This document shows positions 32,170-41,406 of a stretch of DNA of 64,000 nt, in pieces; positions within the stretch are counted from its first letter, which is position 1; each line of letters begins with the position of its first letter. The notes beneath the pieces were generated by a model, which made no database searches, was not told the origin of the DNA, and saw only the letters and a program-made list of their open reading frames with translations. The position numbers were made by a program, and so were the translations under genes. Origin of the DNA: Blastococcus litoris (GTDB lineage: Bacteria; Actinomycetota; Actinomycetes; Mycobacteriales; Geodermatophilaceae); assembly GCF_003075095.1 (NCBI RefSeq), contig NZ_QCZF01000007.1, positions 1 through 64,000 on the forward strand. The letters run 5' to 3'.

Positions 32170-33399
32170 TTGGCGACCCTGCACCACACCGAGATCGACC
32201 CTGCCCAGACCAAGCCCCGACGCCGCGCCCGGCGGACCGGCCTCGTCGCCGGAGCCCTCGCGGCCGCGTTGCTGACCACCGCTACCGCTACCGCTACCGC
32301 TCAGGCGGCGCCGGGCGACCGCGCCGCGGAGGCGCAGAGCGAGCACGATGCCGTCGCCGCCCAGGTCGCCGCCATCTCCGCCCGGGTGACCGAGGCCGAG
32401 CAGGCCCTGCAGCGGATGAGCATCGAGGCCGAGGCGGCGAGCGGCGAGGCCCTGGCCGCGCAGGCCGCTCTCGCGGCGGCGCAGCAGGAGGCGACCGCCG
32501 CCGCCACCCAGCTCGCCGAGGCGCGCGGCGCAGTCGACGACGCGGAGGAGGAGGTCGCCGACGTCGGCCGGGAGGCCTACATGGGCGGCGACGACACGTT
32601 CGGCGACGTCGCCATCCTGCTCGACGCCGACAGCCCCACCGAGGTCCTCCAGCAGGCCGCCACCCTCCAGCACCTGGGCGAGAAGCGGACCGAGGTGCTC
32701 GAGGAGATGGAGCGGGTCGAGGCCGCCGAGGCCCGCGCCGACCGGGCCGCCCGGAGCGCCGTCGCCGAGCGCGACCGGCTCGCGCGCACCGCCGCGGAGA
32801 AGTCCGCGGCCGTCGCCGAGCAGCTGGCCGCGGCGCAGGGCACGTTCGACGCCGTCAGCGCCGAGAAGGCCGCGCTCGACGCGCAGCTGCGCGAGGCGGA
32901 GATCCGCCTCCTGGCCCTGCAGGGCGCCCGGGACGCCGAGGCCACCTGGGCGGCCCGGCAGGCGGGGGCCGCCGCCAGCACGCTGACCGCCGCAGCCGGC
33001 GCCATCGCCCCGACCACGGGACGGGTCACCTCCTGCTACGGCAGCCGGTGGGGCACCCTGCACGCCGGCGTCGACATCGCCGCCCCGATCGGCACGCCGG
33101 TCGTCACCCCGGCCGACGGCATCGTGCTGCAGGCCGGCCCCGCCAGCGGCTTCGGCCTGGCGGTCGCGGTCCAGCACGGCGACGGGACGATCACCCTGTA
33201 CGGGCACGTCAACCAGATGTTCGTGTCCGCCGGGCAGGTCGTCACGGCCGGCCAGCAGATCGCCGAGGTCGGCAACCGTGGCCAGTCCACCGGGCCGCAC
33301 CTGCACTTCGAGGTGCACACCGGCGGCCTCTACGCGAACCGGGTGAACCCGGTGCCGTGGCTGACCGCCCGTGGCATCTCTCTCGGCGGGGGTTGCTGA
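32170..33399 (+). CDS. M23 family metallopeptidase with coiled coil
   Basis: A 409-residue secreted peptidoglycan hydrolase or its activator. A signal peptide (LVAGALAAALLTTATATATAQAA) is followed by about 200 residues of Ala/Glu-rich coiled coil of the EnvC/RipA type, and a LytM/M23 domain with HAGVDIAAPIGTPV and GPHLHFEVH, which hold the zinc ligands. The start is TTG 32170, supported by AGGAGA, because no ATG fits. Control by the upstream c-di-AMP riboswitch is very likely. Confidence 0.93.
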   Translation: MATLHHTEIDPAQTKPRRRARRTGLVAGALAAALLTTATATATAQAAPGDRAAEAQSEHDAVAAQVAAISARVTEAEQALQRMSIEAEAASGEALAAQAALAAAQQEATAAATQLAEARGAVDDAEEEVADVGREAYMGGDDTFGDVAILLDADSPTEVLQQAATLQHLGEKRTEVLEEMERVEAAEARADRAARSAVAERDRLARTAAEKSAAVAEQLAAAQGTFDAVSAEKAALDAQLREAEIRLLALQGARDAEATWAARQAGAAASTLTAAAGAIAPTTGRVTSCYGSRWGTLHAGVDIAAPIGTPVVTPADGIVLQAGPASGFGLAVAVQHGDGTITLYGHVNQMFVSAGQVVTAGQQIAEVGNRGQSTGPHLHFEVHTGGLYANRVNPVPWLTARGISLGGGC

Positions 33400-33431
33400 C
33401 CCCGGGCGTCCGCCCGGGTGAGGATGGACGG

Positions 33432-34106
33432 GTGAGGACGGCGGCCGACAGCACCTGGGTGGGTGCCGCCGTCCTCGGCCTGCTGGTGCTCGCCGGGCTG
33501 CTGCTCGCCGTCACCGTCGAGCTCCCGGACGTCGGCACCGTCCGGACCTGGATCGACGGCGCCGGGCCGTGGACCTGGGCCGGGATCGTCCTCGGCGTCG
33601 CCGTCGTGCTGCTGGCCCCGGTCCCGCGGTCGGCCGTCTCGGTCCTGCTCGGGGTGGTCGCCGGCTTCCAGGCGGGCCTGGCGGTGGCCCTCGCGGGCGG
33701 GCTGCTCGGCGGGCTCGCCGCCTTCGGCCTCGCCCGGCTGCTGGGCCGCCCCGCCGTCGCGCGCCTGGCCGGGAAGCGCATGGAGCGCGTCGACCGCCTC
33801 ATGCTCGACCGGGGCGGCTTCTGGACGCTCCTCGCCGGACGGCTCATCCCGGTGATGCCGTTCGTGGTCCTCAGCTACGGCGCCGGCCTGACCGCCGTCC
33901 GGCTCGGCCCCTACGGCCTGTCGACCGCGCTCGGGCTCGTCCCCAGCACCCTGGTGCAGGTCGGGGTCGGCGCGTCGGCCGGCGTCCTGGCGCACTGGGC
34001 CACGACCGTCACCGTCATACCTGTCGCCGTCGTGCTGCTCGTGCTCGCGGGGCTCGGGCTCCTCGCGTGGCGCAGGCGCCCGGCGCCCGAGCGGGAGCCG
34101 GTCTAG
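33432..34106 (+). CDS. TVP38/TMEM64 (SNARE-associated) family membrane protein
   Basis: A 224-residue membrane protein with about five helices. Family features: LAPVPRSAVSVLLGVVAGFQ, GGLLGGLAAFGLARLLGR, and FWTLLAGRLIPVMPFVVLSYGAGLT. Such DedA/TVP38 proteins act in lipid scrambling or transport. GTG 33432 is the best start. It ends tail-to-tail with the next gene, sharing the four bases CTAG. Confidence 0.87.
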   Translation: MRTAADSTWVGAAVLGLLVLAGLLLAVTVELPDVGTVRTWIDGAGPWTWAGIVLGVAVVLLAPVPRSAVSVLLGVVAGFQAGLAVALAGGLLGGLAAFGLARLLGRPAVARLAGKRMERVDRLMLDRGGFWTLLAGRLIPVMPFVVLSYGAGLTAVRLGPYGLSTALGLVPSTLVQVGVGASAGVLAHWATTVTVIPVAVVLLVLAGLGLLAWRRRPAPEREPV

Positions 34107-34978
34107 CCCTTTCGGAACAGCCGCCCGAGCACGCCGCCGGCACCGCCGACGGTGCGTGCGGCGAGCTGGAGGATCGGGCCGCCGGGGATGCCCGGCACCG
34201 CCTGCACGATCGGGGCGAGCTGCAGCAGCCCGCCGACGTCGTGCACCTTGAGCTTCCGGCGGGCGACGGCCGGTACGGGGTTGATCCGCCCCGAGGCGGC
34301 CTCGAGCAGCAGGTCGGCCGGACCCTCGACGGCGGGGCCTTCGATCCGCCCGGCGGGGGCCTGGTGGACCGTCCACCCGCCGCCGGAGGAGACGAACGTC
34401 CAGCCGCCGTCCGGGGTGGCCAGCGTGACCTCGCCGTCGATCTCCATCGAGGCGGCCAGCCCGCCGGTGACGTCGGTCAGCGCGGCCAGGCCGGACTGCA
34501 GGACGTCGGGCGGCGGGGGAGCGGCGCCGCAGGACACCAGGTCGAGGCCGTGGACGGCGAGCTCGTACGCCTGCCCCAGGACGACGCTCAGCAGCGGGAT
34601 GCGGCCGACGACCGAGACGGTGAGCGCGGTGTCGAGGTCCTCGGGCTCCTCGGCCAGGTAGCGCGCGCTCGCCTCGCGGTTGCGCCGTAGCGCGGCCAGC
34701 ACCTCCTCGCGGGAGGCGTCGCGGTGAGCCGCGGTCACGCGGGCGTTGGTGGCGTCCACGTCCGGGGGAGTGCCCGCCCCGCCCGCGCGTGCCGAGGCGA
34801 TGAGGTCGGCCATGGCGGCGTGGTCGTCCCAGCAGCCCAGGTGCACGCAGATCTCCTGCGCGCGCCAGCCGCTCAGCCGCGAGGGCCGGTCGAGGTCGAC
34901 CGCCTCCGCCTGCTCGATGAACACGTCCCACGCCCGCAGCACGCGGCCGGCGACCTCGTCGCGCCCGGCGTCCGCCAT
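34103..34978 (-). CDS. Maleylpyruvate isomerase-family (mycothiol-dependent) protein
   Basis: A 291-residue protein of the mycothiol-dependent maleylpyruvate isomerase/DinB-like N-terminal family: DEVAGRVLRAWDVFIEQAEAV, LSGWRAQEICVHLGCWDDH (the Trp-x-x-x-x-x-x-x-His block of the metal site), later LLSVVLGQAYELAVHGLDL. The C-terminal half resembles an SCP2-like lipid-binding domain. It points to an actinobacterium that makes mycothiol. Substrate unknown. Confidence 0.85.
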   Translation of the reverse strand: MADAGRDEVAGRVLRAWDVFIEQAEAVDLDRPSRLSGWRAQEICVHLGCWDDHAAMADLIASARAGGAGTPPDVDATNARVTAAHRDASREEVLAALRRNREASARYLAEEPEDLDTALTVSVVGRIPLLSVVLGQAYELAVHGLDLVSCGAAPPPPDVLQSGLAALTDVTGGLAASMEIDGEVTLATPDGGWTFVSSGGGWTVHQAPAGRIEGPAVEGPADLLLEAASGRINPVPAVARRKLKVHDVGGLLQLAPIVQAVPGIPGGPILQLAARTVGGAGGVLGRLFRKG

Positions 34979-35122
34979 GCCCTGGTGTCGTCCCACGGGA
35001 ACGGCCCTACCCCCGTCCGCGAGCAGCCAGCCATGGAGGACCGGAACTCGTGGCGTGGCACGCGCCACGTCCGTGCGGCAACGTCCCTCCCCCCGAGGGG
35101 TGAGGGGCGGGTCAAGGACGGT

Positions 35123-36286
35123 GTGGACCGGGCCGATCGCAGATCCGTGACCGAACGACCGCCTGGCGACCGCCGGGCCGCCACCGCGACAGTCGTCGCC
35201 AGGCCGGGCATCGTGCGCCGGCTGGCCGCTGCGCTGCGCGCCGGGCTCTACCGGCCGCTCGCCGAGGACGAGGACCGGGTCGCGTACTGGGTCCGCCACG
35301 TCCGCAACGGTGTGCTGCTCACCGAGGTGGCCGCGTGGTCGGTCGTCGGCTACACGTTCCTCACCGAGACGCCCGGCCGGCACCACCCGGTGCTCCTGGT
35401 GCTCGCCGGCGTGGTCATCGTCGCCACCCCGGCCGTCATGCTGCTGCCCCTGGCGGCGATGATGCGCGACTCCCGCGGCCCCTCGTTGTTCTACGCCTGG
35501 AGCATGCTCGTCACGGTCGTGGTGATCATCGGGACGCGCCTCGACGGCGGGGCGTCGAGCCCCCTCGACGGCCTGCTGTTCCTCACCCTGACCTACATGG
35601 CGGTCGCCTACTCGCCCCACGGCGTCATGACGATGGGCAGCCTGATGACCGGCAGCTACTTCCTCTTCGTCATGCTGCCCGACGTCACCACCTCGGGCCT
35701 GTTCTTCCTCAGCATCCTCGGCTCGATCACGATGATCTGCGCCATGGCCTCGGCCAACTCGTGGGCTGCCTACGACCGCCAGGTCATGCTGATCCGCACG
35801 CAGGAGACGCTGGCCGCGACCGACCCGCTGACCGGCATCCCCAACCGCCGGGCGTTCCTCGAGCGGGTCACCAACGCCGTGCACGACGCCGCCTGGGGGC
35901 ACCAGACCGTCGTCTGCCTCGTGGACCTCGACGGGTTCAAGGCGGTGAACGACGCCGGCGGGCACGCCGCCGGCGACGCCATGCTCACGGCCGTGGGCGC
36001 CGCGCTGGGCGCTGCGGTCCGCGAGACCGACACCGTCGCGCGGCTCGGCGGCGACGAGTTCGCCGTCCTGGCCGACACCTCCGTGAGCTCCACGGGCGAG
36101 ATGCTGGCCGAGCGCCTCCGTGCCGCCGTCGCGCAGGTGGGCGCCGCCCAGGGCGTCACCGCCAGCGTCGGTGTCGCCGAGGTCGAGCCCGGTGACGACG
36201 TCGAGGACCTCATGCACCGCGCCGATGCGGCGATGTACCGCTCCAAGAGCGGTGGCGGCGACCGCGTCACGATGCTCGCGTACTGA
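35123..36286 (+). CDS. Diguanylate cyclase (GGDEF) with membrane sensor
   Basis: A protein of about 387 residues. Six hydrophobic segments (VLLTEVAAWSVVGYTF to FFLSILGSITMICAMA) form an N-terminal membrane domain, followed by a short coiled linker and a GGDEF domain with TDPLTGIPNRRAF, CLVDLDGFKAVND and the active loop RLGGDEFAVL. It should make c-di-GMP. No I-site RxxD is clear five residues before GGDEF: the sequence is RETDTVARLGGDEF, where RETD is the inhibitory motif candidate. Start uncertain (GTG 35123 with AAGGA, or GTG 35147). Confidence 0.92.
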   Translation: MDRADRRSVTERPPGDRRAATATVVARPGIVRRLAAALRAGLYRPLAEDEDRVAYWVRHVRNGVLLTEVAAWSVVGYTFLTETPGRHHPVLLVLAGVVIVATPAVMLLPLAAMMRDSRGPSLFYAWSMLVTVVVIIGTRLDGGASSPLDGLLFLTLTYMAVAYSPHGVMTMGSLMTGSYFLFVMLPDVTTSGLFFLSILGSITMICAMASANSWAAYDRQVMLIRTQETLAATDPLTGIPNRRAFLERVTNAVHDAAWGHQTVVCLVDLDGFKAVNDAGGHAAGDAMLTAVGAALGAAVRETDTVARLGGDEFAVLADTSVSSTGEMLAERLRAAVAQVGAAQGVTASVGVAEVEPGDDVEDLMHRADAAMYRSKSGGGDRVTMLAY

Positions 36287-36675
36287 CCTCGCCGCCCGGG
36301 TACCGCGAGTCGCAGGTACCGCTCGGCACCACCGTCGACTACCGTCCGTCACGAGCAGTGCGATCTGGATCACGCCCGCGGATCGGCCGCCCGGACGGTC
36401 CCCGGTGAGCCGCCGCGAGCCCCTCCGGAACGCGCCCGAGCCGCTGGACGACACGGCGATGGTCGTGGTATTGGCGTTTGACCAGGGACAAGACGCACCA
36501 GCGGTGACCATCCGTCACTTTCGTCCCAACAGCCACGACTGGGCTGGCGCGATGACCCCTTCGTCGTGCAGACTGGTCCCGGAAGCCCTGCTTCGTCACT
36601 GCCGAATACAGCGCGTCACCGAATCGACTGGTCCGTAGGGGAAGACGAGACCAATCGAGTCGATGGAGGTGCGTC
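36287..36675. other. Intergenic region, 389 bp
   Basis: No gene supported. GGTACC occurs twice near 36300-36322. A relatively AT-rich patch near 36460-36500 may contain promoter elements for the DUF3145 gene. No stronger structure seen. Confidence 0.4.
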
Positions 36676-37176
36676 GTGCAGCGACGGTCTACCCAGGGTG
36701 TCGTCTTCGTGCACGCGTGCCCGAAGGCGCTCTGCCAGCATGTCGAGTGGGCGCTGGAACGCGTCGTCGGCGCGCCGGTCTCCCTGTCGTGGGCTGAGCA
36801 GCCCGCGGCGCACGGATCGTTCCGTGCCGAGGTCGCCTGGACCGGTGCGCCCGGTACCGGCGCGCGCCTCGTCGCTGCGCTGCGCGCGTGGCCGATGCTC
36901 CGCTTCGAGGTCACCGAGGAAGCCAGCCACGGCAACGACGGCGAGCGCATGTCCTACGTGCCCGGGCACGGCGTCTTCCGTGCGCCGACCAGCGCCAACG
37001 GCGACATCATGATCAGCGAGCAGCAGCTGCGGCACCTCGCGGCCACGGCGACGTCGGCCGAGGCGTTCCGCCACGGCGTCGACGAGCTGCTCGGCGCCGC
37101 GTGGGACTCCGACCTCGAGGTCTACCGCCACGCCGGCGACGGCAGCCCCGTGACCTGGCTGCACCAGGTCGTCTGA
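36676..37176 (+). CDS. DUF3145 family protein
   Basis: A 166-residue protein conserved across actinobacteria. Family hallmarks: STQGVVFVHACPKALCQHVEWAL at the N-terminus, SWAEQPAAHGSFRAEVAW in the middle, and the C-terminal WDSDLEVYRHAGDG. GTG 36676 follows GGAGGT. It lies next to the fatty acid synthesis cluster here, as is often the case in actinobacteria. Function unknown. Confidence 0.93.
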   Translation: MQRRSTQGVVFVHACPKALCQHVEWALERVVGAPVSLSWAEQPAAHGSFRAEVAWTGAPGTGARLVAALRAWPMLRFEVTEEASHGNDGERMSYVPGHGVFRAPTSANGDIMISEQQLRHLAATATSAEAFRHGVDELLGAAWDSDLEVYRHAGDGSPVTWLHQVV

Positions 37177-37236
37177 CGTCACGATTGCGCTACGAGACCC
37201 GGCCCTGGTCCCGGAAGTCGTCGTAGCCTGAGAGCC

Positions 37237-37279
37237 AGGTCGTCCGGGCGCCGTCGGGGAAGCGGCGTCCGGACGACCT
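37237..37279 (+). terminator. Strong terminator after the DUF3145 gene
   Basis: Perfect 11-bp stem AGGTCGTCCGG/CCGGACGACCT, with further inner pairing (CGCCG/CGGCG), followed by TCTCTCTCGTTCT. A third copy of the arm GGTCGTCC lies at 37293-37300 and could pair with the same complement. Confidence 0.8.
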
Positions 37280-37308
37280 TCTCTCTCGTTCTGGTCGTCC
37301 TCCCTCAC

Positions 37309-37380
37309 CGTTCCGGGTCCTTCCTCACGGTCGACGGTGAGGAAGGACCCGGAACGATCAGGAGACCTGATCGTTCCGGG
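37309..37380 (-). terminator. Two competing hairpins after accD
   Basis: Stem 1: a perfect 20-bp pairing of 37309-37328 with 37337-37356 (CGTTCCGGGTCC arms). Stem 2: a perfect 15-bp pairing of 37348-37362 with 37366-37380. The middle strand, with CCCGGAACG, is shared, so only one stem can form at a time. On the minus strand stem 2 comes first, 3 bases after the accD stop. Confidence 0.75.
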
Positions 37381-37382
37381 GT

Positions 37383-38795
37383 TCAGAGCGGGATGTTGCC
37401 GTGCGCGCCGCGTCCGGGCGGGGCGGCGGCCAGCGCGGCCACCAGCCGGCGCTTGGTCTGCGAGGGCTCGACCACCTCGTCGACCACGCCGATCTGCAGC
37501 GCCCGGTTCACGCCGCCGGCGATCCGCTCGTGCTCCTCGGCCAGCTGCGCGTGCAGCGCCTCGCGCTCGGCGGGCGGGACGGCGGCCAACTTCTTGCGGT
37601 GCAGGATGCCGACGGCGGCCTTCGCGCCCATGACGGCGACCTCGGCACCCGGCCACGCGAACACCGTGGTGGCGCCCAAGGAGCGGGCGTTCATCGCGAT
37701 GTACGCACCGCCGAAGGACTTGCGGGTCACCAGGGTCACCCGCGGCACCACCGCCTCGGCGAAGGCGTGCAGCAGCTTGGCCCCGCGCCGCACGACGCCG
37801 TCCCACTCCTGGCCGACGCCGGGCAGGTAGCCGGGGACGTCGACCAGCACGACCAGCGGGACCCCGAAGGCGTCGCACATCCGCACGAACCGCGCCGCCT
37901 TCTCCGCCGATGCGGAGTCCAGGCAGCCACCCAGGCGCAGCGGGTTGTTCGCGATGACGCCGACGGTGCGCCCGGCCAGCCGGCCCAGCGTGGTGACGAC
38001 GTTGGGCGCGAACCTCGGGTGCAGCTCCAGCCCCGGCCCGTCCAGGACCCCGGCGATCAGCGGCTTCACGTCGTAGGCGCGCTGCTTCTGCTCGGGCAGG
38101 TACGTGCTGAGGTCGACGTCCTCCTCGTCCTCGGCCGGCGCGAACGTGCCCTGCGCGGCCAGCAGGTCGACGGCCATCCGGGCGGTCTCGAGCGCGGCGG
38201 GCTCGGAGTCGGTGACCACGTGGACGACGCCGCTGCGGCGACCGTGGGTGTCGGGACCGCCCAGCTGCTCCTGGTCGACGACCTCGCCGGTGACCGAGCG
38301 GACGACGTCCGGGCCCGTGACGAAGACGCGGCCGGCCGGCCCCATGATCACCAGGTCGGTGAGCGCCGGCCCGTAGGCGGCGCCACCGGCGGCCGGGCCG
38401 AGGACGACGGAGACCTGCGGGATCCGGCCGGACGCGCGCACCATCGCGGCGAACACCTCGCCCACGGCGTGCAGCGCGGTGACGCCCTCGGCCAGCCGTG
38501 CGCCGCCCGAGTGCCAGATGCCCACCGACGGCACCCGCTCGCGCAGCGCCGTGTCGATCGCGTCGACGATGTGCCGGCACCCGTCGACGCCCATCGCGCC
38601 GCCCATCACCGTGGCATCGGTGCAGAAGGCGACGACCGGGCTGCCGGCCACCGTGCCCCGCGCGGCGAGCACGCCGGAGGTGTCGCGGGCGGCGAGCAGC
38701 TGCATGGAGCCGTCGTCGAAGAACCGCTGGAGGCGGTCCTCGGGGTCACGCGGGTCGGGGGAGGGGAGGACGGGGGCGGCCTGCACTGTGGTCAT
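37383..38795 (-). CDS. accD: Acyl-CoA carboxylase beta subunit (carboxyltransferase)
   Basis: A 470-residue carboxyltransferase of the acyl-CoA carboxylase complex that moves CO2 from carboxybiotin to acetyl- or propionyl-CoA. The N-terminal crotonase half has GIWHSGGARLAEGV and VSVVLGPAAGGAAYGPAL; the C-terminal half has GRTVGVIANNPLRLGGCLD, DVPGYLPGVGQEWDGVVRRGAKLL and KSFGGAYIAMN. ATG 38795 with GAGGAG is preferred over GTG 38801. Its place after fabF matches mycobacterial kasA-kasB-accD6, so acetyl-CoA carboxylase use for malonyl-CoA supply is likely. Confidence 0.92.
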   Translation of the reverse strand: MTTVQAAPVLPSPDPRDPEDRLQRFFDDGSMQLLAARDTSGVLAARGTVAGSPVVAFCTDATVMGGAMGVDGCRHIVDAIDTALRERVPSVGIWHSGGARLAEGVTALHAVGEVFAAMVRASGRIPQVSVVLGPAAGGAAYGPALTDLVIMGPAGRVFVTGPDVVRSVTGEVVDQEQLGGPDTHGRRSGVVHVVTDSEPAALETARMAVDLLAAQGTFAPAEDEEDVDLSTYLPEQKQRAYDVKPLIAGVLDGPGLELHPRFAPNVVTTLGRLAGRTVGVIANNPLRLGGCLDSASAEKAARFVRMCDAFGVPLVVLVDVPGYLPGVGQEWDGVVRRGAKLLHAFAEAVVPRVTLVTRKSFGGAYIAMNARSLGATTVFAWPGAEVAVMGAKAAVGILHRKKLAAVPPAEREALHAQLAEEHERIAGGVNRALQIGVVDEVVEPSQTKRRLVAALAAAPPGRGAHGNIPL

Positions 38796-38821
38796 GGGCA
38801 CTCCTCGCTGCGGGGACGCGC

Positions 38822-40063
38822 TCAGGCGGTGGTGAAGACCAGCGCGATGTTGTGGCCGCCGAAGCCGAACGAGTCGTTGACCGCGGCGGTGAGGGTGGTG
38901 CGCCGGGGCTCGTGGCGCACGATGTCGAGGGCCTGGACGGCCGCGTCGTCGTCCGGGTCGTCGAGGTTCGCGGTGGCCGGGACGATCTGCTCCCGGAGCG
39001 CGAGGATCGTGAACACCGACTCCAGCGCCCCGGCCGCGCCCAGCAGGTGGCCGGTCTGGCTCTTGGTGGCGCTGACCAGCACGTGCTCGCCGATCGAGCT
39101 GCGGATGGCGGCCGCCTCGGCGGTGTCGCCGACCGGCGTCGAGGTCGCGTGCGCGTTCACGTGTCCGATGTCGGCGGGGGTGAGGCCGGCGTCGCGGATC
39201 GCGGCGCCGATCGCCCGGCCGGCGCCCTCGCCCTCGGGGTGCGGGGCGACCAGGTCGTAGCCGTCGGCGGTCGCGCCCGCACCGGCCAGGCGGGCGTGCA
39301 CCCGGGCGCCGCGGGCCTTCGCCGCGTCGGCGCGCTCGAGCACGATCGCGGCCGCGCCCTCGCCGAGCACGAAGCCGTCGCGGGCCTTGTCGAACGGCCG
39401 CGAGGCGCGCTCGGGCTCGTCGTTGCGGGTCGACATCGCGCGCATGGCCGCGAAGCCGGCCATCGGCAGCGGGTGCACGCAGGCCTCGGTGCCGCCGACG
39501 AGCACGACGTCGGCGCGGTCGAAGCGCAGCAGGTCCAGGCCCCAGCGGATGGCCTCGGCACCGGAGGCGCAGGCGCTGACCGGCGCGTGCACGCCGCCCT
39601 TCGCGCCGACCGCGAGGCCGACGGCGGCGGCCGGTCCGTTGGGCATGAGCATCGGGATGGTGAACGGGGAGACCCGCTTGGGACCCTTCTCCTCCAGGAC
39701 GTCGTCCTGGCCGAGCAGGGTGAGCGCGCCGCCGATGCCGGTGCCGAACACGACGGCGACCCGCTCGGGGGCGACGCCCGCGTCGGCCGCGCCGGAGTCG
39801 CGCCAGGCCTCCTCGGCGGCGATGACGGCGACCTGCTGGCTGCGGTCGAGGCGGCGGGCGCGGACCCGGTCGAGCTGCTCGGCCGGGTCGGCGGCGAGCC
39901 GGGCGACGAGCTGGGCCGGGTAGTCCTTGACCCAGTCGTCGGTGATGCGGCTGACCCCCGACCGCCCCGCGAGCAGGGCGTCCCAGGTGCTGGCGACGTC
40001 GCCGCCGAGCGGCGTGGTGGCGCCCAGCCCGGTGACGACGACGTCGGTGGCGGACGTGCTCAT
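38822..40063 (-). CDS. fabF: Beta-ketoacyl-ACP synthase II
   Basis: A 413-residue condensing enzyme of type II fatty acid synthesis. The nucleophile is C165 in PVSACASGAEA. The two histidines lie in NAHATSTPVGD and TKSQTGHLLGAAG, and the C-terminal NDSFGFGGHN is typical. It elongates acyl-ACP with malonyl-ACP. It follows acpP by about 46 bp in the same operon. Confidence 0.95.
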   Translation of the reverse strand: MSTSATDVVVTGLGATTPLGGDVASTWDALLAGRSGVSRITDDWVKDYPAQLVARLAADPAEQLDRVRARRLDRSQQVAVIAAEEAWRDSGAADAGVAPERVAVVFGTGIGGALTLLGQDDVLEEKGPKRVSPFTIPMLMPNGPAAAVGLAVGAKGGVHAPVSACASGAEAIRWGLDLLRFDRADVVLVGGTEACVHPLPMAGFAAMRAMSTRNDEPERASRPFDKARDGFVLGEGAAAIVLERADAAKARGARVHARLAGAGATADGYDLVAPHPEGEGAGRAIGAAIRDAGLTPADIGHVNAHATSTPVGDTAEAAAIRSSIGEHVLVSATKSQTGHLLGAAGALESVFTILALREQIVPATANLDDPDDDAAVQALDIVRHEPRRTTLTAAVNDSFGFGGHNIALVFTTA

Positions 40064-40109
40064 GACGATTCCTCCTGGAATGGTGGCCGGACGGCCGGGG
40101 GGTGCTGCG

Positions 40110-40355
40110 TCAGCCCTGGTTCTTCTCGATGTAGCTGATCGCGTCGCCGACGGTCTTGATGTTGCCCAGCTCGTCGTCGGGGATCGCGACGCCGAACTTG
40201 TCCTCGACGGCGGTGGCGATCTCGACCATCGACAGCGAGTCGACGTCGAGGTCGTCGGTGAAGGACTTCTCGGGGGTGGCGTCGGCGGGGGTCACACCGG
40301 CGACCTCCTCCAGGATTTCGGCGAGACCGGCCTGGATGTCTGCGGTGCTGGGCAC
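40110..40355 (-). CDS. acpP: Acyl carrier protein
   Basis: An 81-residue acidic four-helix carrier. The phosphopantetheine serine is S40 in the motif DVDSLSMVE. Length and acidity are normal. It lies between fabH and fabF, as in Streptomyces. Confidence 0.96.
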   Translation of the reverse strand: MPSTADIQAGLAEILEEVAGVTPADATPEKSFTDDLDVDSLSMVEIATAVEDKFGVAIPDDELGNIKTVGDAISYIEKNQG

Positions 40356-40440
40356 GCGGGGTCCTCTCTCTCGGATGGTGACGCCGGGCCGAGCGGCCCG
40401 CCGTCGTCGTCCGGGACGCGTGTCCCGGCAGTCGGTGGGG

Positions 40441-41406
40441 TCAGGGCAGGACGAGCACCTGGCCGGCGAAGGTCAGCCCGGCGCCGTAGCCGAGCACGAG
40501 CGCCAGGTCGCCGGACCTGGCCTCGCCGGACTCGATCAGCGCGGTCAGCGCCAGCGGGATCGAGGCCGCCGAGGTGTTGCCGGACTGGACGATGTCGCGG
40601 GCGACGACGGTGCTCTCGGGGAAGCCGAGCCGCTTGGTCATCGACTCGACGATCCGCAGGTTGGCCTGGTGGGGGGCGAAGACGTCGATGTCGGCCGGGC
40701 CGACGCCCGCCTTCTCCATCGCCTCGACCAGCGTCGCGGTGAGCTTCGTCGTCGCCCACCGGTACACGGCCTGCCCGGCCATGGTCATCGTCGAGCGGCC
40801 GGCGGCGATCTCGATGGCGCTGTACTGGTCGCCGTCGCTGCCCCAGGCCACCGGGCCGATGCCGGGCTCGTCGGAGGCGCCGACGACGGCGGCGCCCGCG
40901 CCGTCGGCGAAGATCACCGCGGTGGAGCGGTCGGTCTGGTCGGTGACGTCGGTGAGCCGCTCGACGCCGACGACCAGCGCGTTCCGGGCGGAGCCGGCGC
41001 GGATGCTGTCGGCGACCACGCCGAGCGCGTAGCAGAACCCGGCGCACCCGGCGTTGAGGTCGAACGCGCCGGGGCGGCCGGTGCCCAGCCGGTGGGCGAC
41101 CTGCGGGCCGATGCCCGGGATGGGGGCGCGCAGGCTCGCGCTGGCCACGATCACCAGGTCGATCTCGTCGGGGGACAGGCCGCTGGCGGCGATCGCCTTG
41201 CCGCCGGCCGCGACCGCCATCTCGACGAGCGTCTCGTCGTCGGAGGCCCAGCGGCGCTCGGCGATGCCGACGCGCGTCTGGATCCACTCGTCGTTGGTGT
41301 CCATGACCTGGGCGAGCTCGTCGTTGGTCACCCGCCGGCGGGGCCGGTAGGCGCCCAGCCCGAGGATGCGCGCGCCCGGCGCGCCGGAGGCCAGCTGGAT
41401 GTTCAT
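40441..41406 (-). CDS. fabH: Beta-ketoacyl-ACP synthase III
   Basis: A 321-residue initiating condensing enzyme, joining acyl-CoA to malonyl-ACP. Nucleophile C121 lies in LNAGCAGFCYAL; the His and Asn of the triad are in FAPHQANLRI and SGNTSAASIPLAL. ATG 41406 overlaps the fabD stop by four bases (ATGA), fixing the start. Branched-chain or acetyl priming cannot be told from the sequence alone. Confidence 0.95.
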   Translation of the reverse strand: MNIQLASGAPGARILGLGAYRPRRRVTNDELAQVMDTNDEWIQTRVGIAERRWASDDETLVEMAVAAGGKAIAASGLSPDEIDLVIVASASLRAPIPGIGPQVAHRLGTGRPGAFDLNAGCAGFCYALGVVADSIRAGSARNALVVGVERLTDVTDQTDRSTAVIFADGAGAAVVGASDEPGIGPVAWGSDGDQYSAIEIAAGRSTMTMAGQAVYRWATTKLTATLVEAMEKAGVGPADIDVFAPHQANLRIVESMTKRLGFPESTVVARDIVQSGNTSAASIPLALTALIESGEARSGDLALVLGYGAGLTFAGQVLVLP

